64,000 nt of DNA from Augochlora pura (taxonomy: Eukaryota; Arthropoda; Insecta; Hymenoptera; Halictidae): NCBI RefSeq assembly GCF_028453695.1, contig NC_135778.1, positions 31,919,214 through 31,983,213 on the forward strand. The letters are read 5' to 3'. Positions 9,831-21,315 of the stretch are shown here, piece by piece. Position 1 is the first letter of the stretch, and each line of letters opens with the position of its first letter. The notes under the pieces are model-generated. The model did no database searches. It was given only the letters and a program-made list of their open reading frames with translations, and was not told the origin of the DNA. The position numbers and the translations under genes were made by a program.

Positions 9831-11282
9831 AATTCGGTAATTAATTTATACTTGTTAATTTAAAGAATATGCGCGTATAGTAATTTTAACAAGCAAAAGT
9901 ATGCACTCCATAGAAAACTATACCACTAATTCAAATATTTTCAGTTAACAAAATTTGATATTGTTTGTTGTCGGTAAATTTAGCGAATTTTATTTTTGAC
10001 ATCGTTCCATCGGACTACGTTTCTAGAAATCTTCGACTTGTTACACTGTCGCGATGTTCGCGGCTGCCAAATGTTTGTTGTATCTAAGCTTTGTTATCAA
10101 TCCTCGAACGTCACGCCAGATACCGCGGAAGGAATTTATTTGATTTTTGAACGAACGTATGCGAAACGCCACGTTCCACGTGCGGGAGATTCTTCAAAGA
10201 TCGTCATACCATGTTATCTACCACCTCGTACCGTTTTCTCGCCATTCAATCACTACGAAAGTCGTTTTCCTCATTTTCGCATGCGAAACACAATATGAGC
10301 CACGACTGACCCGGACATCGGTCGAATTGAACCACCTAACAAGCCGCGCGACAGCGAGTCAAGAAAACACTCGCTATACTAAATTTTAACTCTGTATCTC
10401 AACCAAAGGGAAATTTATGGGGCAGATTAAAGAAATCGGTTTTTTGATTAATTTTAGTATCTAATCGTGTGTGAAAATTTTGAAAAAATTTGGCAAATGG
10501 CAAATACATAATACCCCCTATTACATGCTCAGACATTTTTACCAATTTTTAAATTGCAAATTATGGCGGTAAGAAATTATTTGATTACGATGTGAAGGCA
10601 TTAAGAAGATCTAAAAATATTTCTGTGCTATTTCTAGTTTGTTAAAATTACAAAAGAAGAGATGTATTAATATTTGTTTGTATAAATATATTTTTTGTTC
10701 GTCGCAATTAATGCAGAAAATGTTCAGTTTGCGTAAAGATAATTTAGTGATTGGTGTGCGAAATTTCGTAATGTTTGCTGTTGGCTGTGAGAAAACAAAA
10801 AGTATTCAATTTTTGCCGCGCGATTAAGCTTTATGGTCTCGAGTTATAGTCTCGTGATAAACGTGCTCCTTTAAATGGAGTAATTCCTCACGTGAAAGCA
10901 GTTTAGTGGGCGGTCACGAGATGCCACGTAGGTGCAGATGAAGTACTGCATAATTGAATCTAATGGCCCAATGACGAGTTGTCATATGATGACTTGCTCG
11001 AGTAAATTCACTGCGCCGCGCCATGAAGAATTCGACTCTCCCAATATTCTGCAATATAACTCTGAGAGTATTGCCGAATTGCTATTAACTTTTCAATTAT
11101 ATAAAATTAATTAAACAAAGCTCGGGAAATTCACCGAATTAGTAAACAATGTAGACAAATAACAGCGTTGGTATTAGTTTATTTATTAAATCGAATTAAT
11201 TGAAAAATGTTTTAAAAATCGACTAAAAGTTAAAAATTAATGTAGATAAATAAAGAAATTGTTACTAATTCTCTACCTTTAA
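9831..11282. other. Non-coding, no recognised feature
   Basis: Contains two overlapping + ORFs of 100 and 80 codons (9996-10389) of mixed composition. I see no domain, signal sequence or splice context and treat them as chance ORFs. Confidence 0.35.
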
Positions 11283-11463
11283 CACGTTCCGTGCCGAACT
11301 GTATTTAGTCGACTTTTCATTCTGGTCAATCGACGCTTTAAAAATCGATATATTATTTTGATTTATTAAGTATTGTCAATGTGACTATGAAGCAGACTTA
11401 TCATGGATCCATTCTTTTGATGGAAATTAATTCTTCGATTCTAAACTTGCCATAAAATATTTC
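11283..11463 (-). mobile_element. CCGTGCC-family TTAA element, truncated copy
   Basis: It follows TTAA at 11279-11282 and starts CACGTTCCGTGCC. It then runs through TATTTAGTCGACTTTTCATT, GGATCCATTCTTTTGATGG and ACTTGCCATAAAATATTT, the reverse complement of the right half of 57324-57565. Similarity ends near 11463, before the distal terminus, so one end is lost. Confidence 0.75.
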
Positions 11464-14400
11464 TAATATAATTTATCTAAATATAATTTTATCCTCATAT
11501 CTCAATCAATGGCGAAATTACGAGATGACGTCGTGAAGTTAGAATTTCGACTGTTTCAACCCTTCAATCGTAGACAAAAATTTCGGAAAACTTCTGGAAC
11601 ATTGGAAGTACAGAACTTTGTACTCTGGAATACATTTTGGTATTTTCAAAATAGATAAAAAATGAGAAAAACAAATTTTGTAATGAAGTCGTTCTCGATC
11701 CCGGCTTTCCGCAGCCATAATTTGGGGTGTTGTACACGTTCTAGATTTTTTCGAAATATGTTAATATGCGTTTAGATAGTAAAAATAGCGTGAAAACTAG
11801 ATGTGCGTCTTTTGACCGGTTATCGAATGACCTATCGTAGGTTTAATTCGAACTCCGATGTCTGGGTGATTCGTGACCCGCATGATGCTTGACATATGAA
11901 AACAGGCGAACTACAAAGTCAAAAAAATTTCGATGCGCAATGTTTTTATCAGAAATGCATACAACCGGTTCGAGAAGCGACGATTATGCTCGATGAACAC
12001 AAACCCGATTGCAAAACAGCGGCATTAGAGTTTTCGCGCTGGAAAAACAGTTCACTGATGACCGTTAACCTCAATGATTTCCGGGTTACTGACAACATTG
12101 TATACGTCACGGCACGTCTAGCTGCCGTGAGATAAGAACACGCGCTCAATCTTGATTCCTTTGTTTTCCGAAAGCACACAGGAACTCCATTTTGAGACTC
12201 AAAGTGATTAAAAATACGATTTTAACTAAAGCTACATTCTTCCTCTATTTATTTTCTTGGAATTGCTTGTAAGTCATTTACAAACGTTAACTTATTTACG
12301 GTTTTTAACGTTATTCACATTCGAAGTTACTGATTTTATTTTCATTTGTTCTATTTATTAAATAGAAAGATGAAGACATTTTTTAAAGATTTTTGTAAAT
12401 ATAATTTTAGCTAACCAACATTGTTTTATGATTATATTATAGTAATTATTCACTTACTGGAATTTCTTTATTTGTTATTTTTAATACCATGTACGTTTTA
12501 AGTCGTTTATTTTGTTAAATAAAGAGATGTTCACAATTATATTACGTATATACAATTTTTTAAAATGTTTTAACAACATAACATATAAAAAGTAAATACA
12601 TAATTATATATTAAGTGTGATTCTATGTAATGTACATAATACTAATGTAAATTTGTTAAACTTTTATTTCTTTAATTTAAAAATTGAACTGTACTTCAAA
12701 GAGAGGACAAAGATATATGTATTACAGGAATAACAAAGTTAATTGAAACATCCTATTGATATGTTTTTAAAAAAATGGTGCATGCAATAATGGGGAAAAA
12801 TGATTAATTTATTAATACAGTGCAATATTGCAGTAAAATGTCCAAAGAATATGTCTAATATCTTCGACTTCAGGTCATTATTAAATTATATTTCTAATTT
12901 TATATAAAATATAATTAAGTTGAATTACATTTTTTCATTGTAAATAAAATTCATTGATTTACATGAAAATTAATATTAAACGAAACTCGTTAAAGTAAAT
13001 TATATTTTTCATTTCAAATGAGATTCCATTAAGTTAAATGCAATTCTTCGTTTTAAATAAAATTCATTAATTTAAATGAAAATATTTAATTTTAATTAAT
13101 TAACAATTAACCATCGAATAAAGAGAAAATACTGATTTTTGAAAATGCAATGAAACTTTCTCTCGTCGGCATGCTCATTAACATTTTCAGATAATAAAAC
13201 GACTGTACGCGATAAAAGTTTCCATCGCTAACGACAGAACGGCCGCATCATTGTTCGACAAGCATTAACGGATATCCCCGAGACACCTGTCTAATCTGAA
13301 TAACATAAATTACATTCGGCGATTATGAAACTTAAGAAACATAAGCGAGGCCTCGCAAGGAAACAAGGGTCTCGATTGTGACTTTGACGTGCGGTTGATT
13401 AAGGAGATCAAGTGTATCTGTTTCTCCGATCACGCGAGCTGGACAAATAAGACAGTCTAATCAAGATTGCACCTTCCAGAAGTTCACCTATACCATCGAA
13501 CGCCTCACGTTTTCGGAGTACCAAAAGCCGCTAGGTATTTCACAATGATCATAAAAATATTCCCTCAAACTTTCAGCAATTTTTATCGGAACACATGTTC
13601 GGCAAAACGAACTTATTTTATTTATTAAATAGAATCCTCGTAAAGTTATCTCTACAAATTTAATAACTGTAAATTAAACAGTTTGAAACGTGTAATTTTG
13701 ACATAACCTTTTTCCTTTTGTTTTAGACCTAACCTTACCCAATCTAGACTAGACTAATACATAGAAAAATTAAATAAATTCAATTTGTATTCAAGATTCG
13801 TTATAAATCAAAATTATATGAAACCAATAACAAATAAATTTGTAAAAAAAATATGTGATGTGTTACAAAGTTACAAATGTAAAATTATAAAATTTCAAAT
13901 ACGCAAAAATTCGTATTGAAAAGAACTAAAGTTGTAATTATTTAAAAATCGAGAATAAGATTACAATGCAACTTGACACGGTGAAATTGACAAATGATGC
14001 ATCGGAATTGCACGAGCAACGATAAAAGATAGGAATTATCAATGTACGTAGCCTCTGCGGGTGGTAACGCGGTAAAACGTCATTTTATCGGTGGCGCAGC
14101 ATGTCGTCACACAAGCTGATAGAATTTTGGTAAACAATGCTGATTCCAGAATCTTTTAGACCCCGAGACGTTCGTTCTATTCTTCACGGAGAACGTTCAC
14201 CTCTCGTTCCGACGTTATTTTTATCGATTCGCGTATTTTTCTCGAGCCGAACGCCTGAACAAGATTTACGGTGTTTCAGCAAATACTAATTTGCAAATCA
14301 TGCAGACGAGTGTCACGGTTCAATGAGAGGAGCGATAATTGATGAACGCCTCGAACTGTTCGTATAAAATTTTAAACCGAGTTACTCATAGTATTTACGT

Positions 14401-15230
14401 TACGACGAATTTATATTGTACAATCTTAATTATTCTTAACTGATAAATTATAGCGTTATTACAAATTATTCTAAACACGTGTGTATCGATTAATCATTTT
14501 GTCGTTCTAAAATGTCATTTCTCTTTCTCGCTCTCAAAAGTCATTAATAAATTAAAATTGCAGCCATTTATTAAAGTTACGGCCTTAAATTGGGCATAGC
14601 CGATTAAGATGGTCAAAACCGCCCTTAGAGGTTTTTCAATGAGTCATTTACCGTTCGATAGCTGACCAATAAAAACTCATCTGTGCAAAATTTTAACCCT
14701 GTAACTTGTCCGTGAGTGTAGTTGCAGGGTAAATTAGATTTTGCGGTTTTCCGGCATTTTTCCACCTTTAGCGGCTTTCTAAAATTTTGAAAAAAATATG
14801 GCTTGTTTTGGACATCAAGCCGGATGTTATACAATTTTTTTAGATTTTTCAGTTGCAAGCTGTGATTATCAAAAATGAAAAACCCCCAAAAAATCGGAAA
14901 ATTGAAGATTTCTCGAAAACTTAAATAGCCAAAACTTTTACATTAATTCCCTGACAAGGTACTATCACGGCTCGTGTACTCAATTTTTCTCAGACTTCTT
15001 GCTCGCCTGCAACATTGTCAAAAAAAAATGAAAACCCAATGTGTCGATGTTTTTTGCTGTCAGAATGAAGCTATTACATACTTCTCTAGTTTACCGCGAA
15101 TGTGGATTAAGTAATTTTAAACGTTATTACATCGAAACAAACAATTTTTTAACCCTGAAAATGCGAATTAAGCGAGCAAAAAAATTGTAACGAGCAGGAT
15201 ATATACCAGAATGTTTCTCATCATTACAAC
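11464..15230. other. AT-rich non-coding DNA with minor repeats
   Basis: No gene is recognised. At about 12915-13090 a phrase resembling AAATAAAATTCATTGATTTA plus CATGAAAAT recurs about three times. Opposing ORFs at 11896-12179 overlap each other with no motif. The segment 14600-14860 is richer in homopolymer runs and may be an unrecognised repeat. Confidence 0.35.
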
Positions 15231-15243
15231 TTGATCGGTTGGC

Positions 15244-15372
15244 GGAGTGATTATGGTGTACACAAAAGGTATAGGATTCGCAGACGACTTAATAATTTAT
15301 AGCATTCATTCCAAAGCCACCATCGTCCAGTCAAACCTCCAGTCACTACTTGAAAAAATCCAAATTAATTGA
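15244..15372 (+). pseudogene. Non-LTR retrotransposon RT fragment (FADD motif)
   Basis: A 42-codon open stretch reads GVIMVYTKGIGFADDLIIYS followed by HSKATIVQSNLQSLLEKIQ and a stop at 15370-15372. FADD in this setting is the catalytic aspartate block (motif C) of Jockey/R1-type non-LTR reverse transcriptases, with a downstream Q..L..L helix typical of the family. Nothing else of the enzyme is present on either side, so this is a small dead fragment. The clade is inferred. Confidence 0.7.
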
Positions 15373-15819
15373 TACACCAACAATAGTAATACATGTCTTT
15401 CAAGAATTAATTAGATGTTCAATTTAGGTCAATTTTTTGTAGAAAATGTTAACTTAATAATGTTAACTTAACTGTGCGTACAATGCAAATCGTGATTATT
15501 CAGAAATAAAATCAAAATGAATTTTGCAGGTAGCTTTCATTTGCGAAAGTTTTATCTCGATGTTGAAACACGGGAAAGCAGTGCAACCACGAAGAATAGA
15601 TAAAATTACGATAAAACTTTTCCGTGATCATCGAACAATGGTGAGCCCAATCTTTTGACGTAAACGCAATTTTTCACAATAAACAGTGAAAAAGTGAAAG
15701 ACTCTGCAAGAAAATCTTGGCAAACTTTATTTGTAAGGAAAAGAACAAATACGTGATACAGTTAATTGTCAACAGTAATTTAAAAATCATGATAATATCG
15801 ATCCAATTTCAAATAACAG

Positions 15820-16140
15820 GAACTTCAAATAATTATAAAGTAAAGTAACATGCTGTTTAAAATAATATTTCTAATAATCATAAAAGAAAATAACATGTAA
15901 AATATTTATAAAATAAACTAAAATGTTGTATAAAATAATATTTCGAATGAAATAACGCGTTGTTTAAAATATTGTTTCGAATAACCATGAGGTAAAATAA
16001 TATTTCAAATAATTCCTAAAAAAAAAATAACATTTCAAATAATTATGAACTATACTAACATGTTGTATAAAAAAATATTTCGAATAATTATAAAATAGAA
16101 TTATACTTCAAATAATCGTATAAAATAAGATAATATTTAA
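15820..16140. repeat. AT-rich ~50-60-bp degenerate tandem repeat
   Basis: Variants of TGTTGTATAAAATAATATTTC followed by GAATAATTATAAAATA recur about six times. Unit length is uneven, which is typical of an old minisatellite. Confidence 0.6.
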
Positions 16141-19100
16141 AAGCAAGTGTTATATATGTAAAATGATCACAGTCATGGAAGTAATTATGAAATAGAGTAA
16201 TGGAACTACCTGCGCATATACTGCTTTCTCCTTTCGTAGACATTAGCATCGTTCGATAAATACTGCACTTTTTCATACTAATTCCGATAATGTAGAGGTT
16301 CTGCAGTATTCCAAGCGAAAAGAAAAAGATCAACTGCGAATGGTTTCTAAATTAATTCGACGGATAATTTGATACTGCGTAGAACGTTTTAATCGTGACG
16401 AAGTGGTAGGTCAACATCATTACTGAATGAACGTTTGTCACGGCTACAGTACGGTGTTATGTAGACATCGGAATGAACTTACGCTTTCAGTTGCTAATTA
16501 AAGACCATTGTTTCGACGTAATGCGATTAACGAATTCAAACAGACGCGCGGATCGATATTGCTTTCCGTAAATTTTTATTGACAATGTTGCTATTCTCGG
16601 AGCTAATTAAATTGTCGCGGGACTATGAGACTGCGACACATCATTCTTCCAACCACATGGCAAATTAGTTGTGCTTTTTGATGCACATTTTTCACAATTA
16701 GGTATCGTTTGTACATTACAGATGAATTATTAATCATAATTTTTAAAAGAGGTAAATAAATACTCTTTAGAAATCGATGATACGTAACAGAACAATTCTT
16801 ACAATTGACAACTAATATTAAATAATAACTCTAGTGAATTCAATGTAGCCGACATTGCAATTTCATATTTAAAGATTACTAATAAGGGGAAATTTAATTT
16901 AATTCAAATTAAGTTAAAAATTATTAACGAATATTATAAAAATAATTCTACAAATTGTCTAGGGTGCGACCGCTTATTTTTTTAACTTGATTGCGAACAA
17001 CAGTCAGAGAATTTTCAATTTCCTAGCTGCGTATTTAGATACTCGTTATTAAAAATAAATTGCTAACTAACACACCTAAGAGATATAATAAGAAGAATTT
17101 TGCAAATTGTTTGGTTAAACGATTTTCATAATTCTGGTACCACGACTGGAGGAGCATTTTGCAAATGTTTTCTGGCTTCGTAAAATTATTCTCAGAAGTG
17201 CTTCTTACATAATCTTTCATGACAATAAGTTAAACTTGAAAGTTACTTCGGGAAATTGTATATTATCTTGGAAATAATGACATTTCCGATAACTCGCGAA
17301 CAGCAGCACAAGTAGTCGCACGAGTAGTCATACTAACGCCTGTTTCATCGATTTATCAAAGGTATTGCAGCTATTGCTCATATCGCGTCGAAGACAATAA
17401 ATTCTAATAAATCAATAAACGCTATTTTTACTGTTTTCCATCTCTTTGCTTTTTATCTAATCTGATAGATAAAATTTCTATTAATTTATACAAAAAATGA
17501 TGGTGTAGACCACCGTAAATCATGTTATTTGCATTGTATATCGTCTTTGAAAATATATAACGAATTTAGATATCACACGTTCGGATAATCGAGACTCCGG
17601 CATAACCGGTCGCTGCTGAATGATCTGAGAAAATGTTTCGAGTTGGTATTAACAAGAGTAAAACGATGTTTCATTCGATAATCGATCCAATAAAATTCAT
17701 TGGAATATTACCTACGCGAGATTGCGACTAACGCGGAAGCGCCGCGCCGGTCACCGGTGACCGTCAACGCGTTGAGGACATAATTTGGCGTGAATGAAGA
17801 ACACCGAAATTCAGGGTCGGCACATCCTCGATTTTCGCCTCGGTCGTTGAGCCTGACAATTACAATAGCGGGGACAGCTCGAGAGTGGAGCCAGGGGCCC
17901 CTCTGAATTGGAGAACACGATCGTGCATTATACATTATAAGTGCACGCGAATATAAGGCCTATCACGTTGCCAGACAGTCGAACACTGTTACTTCGTCGA
18001 TGCAGAAACACTGTTTTTCATAGTTGTTGCAATCAAGACGGAGAAAATCGTTGCATAACAATTATTATCCTGATAGATATGTTTTTAGTTCTGAGCAATA
18101 GTAGTGTGCAAAAATCACTGAATAAAATGCTGACACGTAAATATATTAGCAGACTTAGATTTTGTTGTAATTGTTAATAAAAGGAGTACATTTTTCGTTC
18201 ATTTTTGTATGTTACGATATTGTTGCACAATTTTTATTTCGGATGAAGACTCGTGGTATTCAAATGAGAAACGTGGTATAATAATAACACAGAAAATTTG
18301 TTTGCATCAATTTGAACTGTTATCCATGAGCAAATTTATTTCGGTTGCTTATAACAGTTATTAGCGAACGAAATTCAATTTTTAATTAATAATGACAGTG
18401 AAAAGAAATTGTATTTCGTTTACACGTCGCGATACACAATTTACGTTGTAACGTCCGTTTTGCTCGTTTTGCATAATTAAAATCTGAGAAAATTCAGAGA
18501 TGTTGTACTCGGTAGCATGCGTTAACGTGAATTTTTTTAGAATTTGAAGATTCACGATTGATCTTTTAAAAATTTGTAAATGCAAGGTCGGTTGGAGTAT
18601 TGCGTGCGACAATAAGTACTGTGTTATCGATACTTCTACTATACTATTGAAAGATGATATTATTGTGTGGAATGGCACTCTACTAGGATTGCAATTACAA
18701 GAGATTTTGACCTTATGCATGTGCAATGTTGTCATTTTGTCGCAGTGTTAGTCTCGTCTCCCATGCACGCACACTTTCTAGACGTGTGGATCGGTCTGCT
18801 TTCTAAATTTTTGTCCAACCATCGTCTCTCTCAATCGTCTCGTCCCTCAAACCCGTACATCGTGCAATTGCACCATCCGTTCCCACTATCGATAGCGACA
18901 TAATCAGAAACAAACCTATATTTAGTCAATACAATTTTTCTAAGGATCATTCCTTAAATAAAGTATTAAATTGAGCCCTTAGAGTGAACTATATATAATA
19001 GAAGAAACGAATTTTATAATGCATATCTGTGCATTTCTTAAATATACCTAAAGTTTAATAAATTATAAAGTCAATTATTAATATTTAAATAACTATATAA

Positions 19101-19583
19101 TTTATAATTTAAATATACATGTAAATATATAAGTATTAAAGTGTTATAACGTAACAATTTGATGCATTATTTTATATTGTATTAATTTTTTCATTTTGCT
19201 TAGGACTGGACTTCAAAAATTGTGTAATTATGACAAAAATCCAAAAATTTACGAATAATGAAAATTATTACTATGTTATTTGAAACTTTTCATTGCAACC
19301 AGACTGCAAATTTTATTGATTGTTGATTGTTAGACTATATCATTTTTCACAAAAATGAATGAATGAAAAAGATAAAACTATAAGAACAGAAAATACATCT
19401 GAGAGTATTGTTGCGATATTTTTAACTTTTGATAACTCAATTTTATACATTTACAACAAGAACGACAGAATATAATACAGACTAGCAAACATACAACATG
19501 AAGACACGTTACTTCCAACTCATAAAAATAATTAAAAGAAGTAATTTACTAAAAACTCCATGTGTCACAATGAGCTGCAAAGG
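16141..19583. other. Non-coding DNA with a perfect GC-rich palindrome
   Basis: No gene is recognised. A GC-richer segment at about 17710-17950 contains the perfect palindrome GGTCACCGGTGACC (17749-17762). Short ORFs at 17708-18903 show no motif. Confidence 0.4.
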
Positions 19584-19852
19584 TGTCTACATCTCCTAAA
19601 AAAGCAGCAGCATCACGAACCAGATCTTAGAGACAACACTCACGTCCTGGGTTTTAATGTTTCCCATCGCACCCACACCTCGATCTCGTACTGTCCAGCC
19701 AAAGCCCCGTGGTATAGGTGCTAGCGAGCGATCTCCGTTCCGGAAACTCGAAGCAATCCCTCTGGGATAGAAAAACTCGTGGAGCAAATGAGAAAAGACG
19801 AAAGTAGGAAAACACAGAAGTCTCGCCTTGCTCCGCAATTGCTCTCGAGACG
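19584..19852. repeat. GC-rich duplicated block, copy A
   Basis: It matches 20571-20836 in the same orientation. Shared words are GCAGCATCACGAACCAGATC, GGTTTTAATGTTTCC, ATCGCACCCACACCTCGA, GCGAGCGATCTCC, AGAAAAACTCG and AAATGAGAAAAGACGAAAGT. The copies are about 1 kb apart and have diverged by many substitutions. The 122-codon minus-strand ORF over this block is probably incidental. Confidence 0.75.
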
Positions 19853-19874
19853 AATGAGATGGATGAGCGTCATC

Positions 19875-20165
19875 GGAAGATAATACAGTGTTTGCAAATG
19901 TTACAGTAGCATATGTATTTACAATTGTTACAATAGAATAGTTGGAATTGATGGAGCATAACATTTTTAATTGGTACAGTATACATTCATAATTATGACT
20001 GTACTGTATTGAAAACTATTACATTACAATATTTACAATTGTTACAGTATATTGATTATAATGTTACGGTAGAATGTTTTCAATTTTTGTCGTACAATAT
20101 ACTTCGAATTATTACAAGACAATATTTACAATCGACACAACACAATATTCAAATAGTGACAGCAC
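19875..20165. repeat. ~28-bp TTGTTACAGTACAATATT minisatellite, array 1
   Basis: Repeated variants of ACAATTGTTACAGTACAATA with spacing of roughly 25-35 bp lie here. The same motif forms arrays at 20425-20572 and 22960-23270. Confidence 0.65.
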
Positions 20166-20196
20166 ATTAGTTATTATTACCACTGGTAATAATAAT

Positions 20197-20418
20197 TACC
20201 ACTGGTGGTACACGCTTAAATGTCTATTTAACGCGTTAAAAAAAATATTTTATGCCAAGTTTAGAATCGAAGAATTAATTTTCACCAAAAGAATGGATCC
20301 ATGATAAGTCTGCTTCATAGTCATATTGACAATACTAAATAAAAATAATATATCGATTTTTAAAGTGTTAATTGACCAGAATAAAAAGTCGACTAAATAC
20401 AGCTAGGCACGGAACGTG
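20197..20418 (+). mobile_element. CCGTGCC-family TTAA element, left end missing
   Basis: It begins inside the left terminal region (ACTGGTGGTACACGCTTAAA) and runs to the right terminus GGCACGGAACGTG, directly followed by TTAA at 20419-20422. The internal sequence parallels 57324-57565, including GAATGGATCCATGATAAGTC and AAAGTCGACTAAATACAGC. The first ~25 bp of the left end are missing, and it interrupts the minisatellite between arrays 1 and 2. Confidence 0.8.
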
Positions 20419-20424
20419 TTAACT

Positions 20425-20572
20425 GTATAATTGTATCCATAACTATTAAAGTGGAATATTTATAACAAATGCAGCACTATATTCAAATTGCGGTAGTACA
20501 TTACCTATGTACAATTGTCACGGTACAATATTCAAACAATGACAGCACATTATTTATAATCGCTACAGTATC
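20425..20572. repeat. ~28-bp minisatellite, array 2
   Basis: Continuation of the 19875-20165 motif (ACAATTGTCACGGTACAATA and GACAGCACATTATTTATAAT variants) on the far side of the TTAA element. Arrays 1 and 2 were probably one array split by that insertion. Confidence 0.6.
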
Positions 20573-20836
20573 TACAACTCCTGAAAACCGCAGCATCACG
20601 AACCAGATCTAAATGACAACACTCATGTCCCGGTTTTAATGTTTCCTATCGCACCCACACCTCGACATACCTGTTTAGTCCGGTCGTATCCCCGTCGAAC
20701 AGGTGCACGCGAGCGATCTCCCTCCCGGAATTCTCGCAGCTATTCCCTCGGGAGAGAAAAACTCGCGGTGTAAATGAGAAAAGACGAAAGTAGGGAGACA
20801 GAACGGCCTCCCCTCTCTCCGGAATCGGTGCGACGG
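20571..20836. repeat. GC-rich duplicated block, copy B
   Basis: Second copy of 19584-19852, ending about 60 bp upstream of the TCAGT motifs. It retains the words listed for copy A and becomes strongly GC-rich downstream (GGAGGGGGAGGGATGGG). Confidence 0.75.
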
Positions 20837-20893
20837 AGGGGGAGGGATGGGTGAACCACCGGCACCGAGAGAGGGAACGGGAGCATTCTCTGT

Positions 20894-20902
20894 TCAGTCA
20901 GT
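20894..20902 (+). promoter_or_regulatory. Possible arthropod initiator (doubled TCAGT)
   Basis: TCAGTCAGT contains two overlapping copies of TCAGT, the consensus arthropod initiator, in a GC-rich island. No TATA box is seen at -30, which is usual for such promoters. A short motif arising by chance cannot be excluded; the case rests on position upstream of the candidate leader. Confidence 0.35.
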
Positions 20903-21315
20903 GCCGCGAGGTCCGTCGAAGGTGAAAAACCTCTTCCTCTCTCTCTACGATCGCGTTTCGCGGCGCGGCGCATTGGTCCGCAAGACTGCTTTCTACCGAT
21001 CTCTCACCGATGAGAGATCGAAGTGGCTCAAAGTGCTCGTGACCGCGAGCCCGAACGCGACACTCTGTGTGCACGTCCAGGCGGTTCTCCTTTAGCTTTT
21101 ACCTGCGACCGTCGACTTTTACCTGCAGCCGCGTAGATCCCACCGACCGTACAGAAAGAAATCATCGGACAGAGAGATTGTCGTTGGTTCTCCACCGGTT
21201 CTGTTTTTCGGGGAGCGCCTAATGTGTCCCAGTGAGGCGACCCGCTTCCTCAGCGACCGCGCACTGTAGGCAGCCGATATTATGTTGGAATTCTCCGTGC
21301 AGCATGCCGATGTCG
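20896..21315 (+). other. Candidate 5' leader exon of an unidentified gene
   Basis: GC-rich, CpG-rich sequence running from the TCAGT motif to a donor-like TCG/GTACGT at 21315/21316. Two candidate start codons precede the donor. ATG 21282 would give MLEFSVQHADV and leave phase 1. ATG 21304 would give MPMS and leave phase 0. An upstream ATG at 21222 opens a 15-codon ORF. The 82-codon + ORF at 20847-21095 and the 137-codon minus ORF at 21119-21532 overlap this block and may be products of GC content. Without transcripts neither the exon nor its start is proven. Confidence 0.35.
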
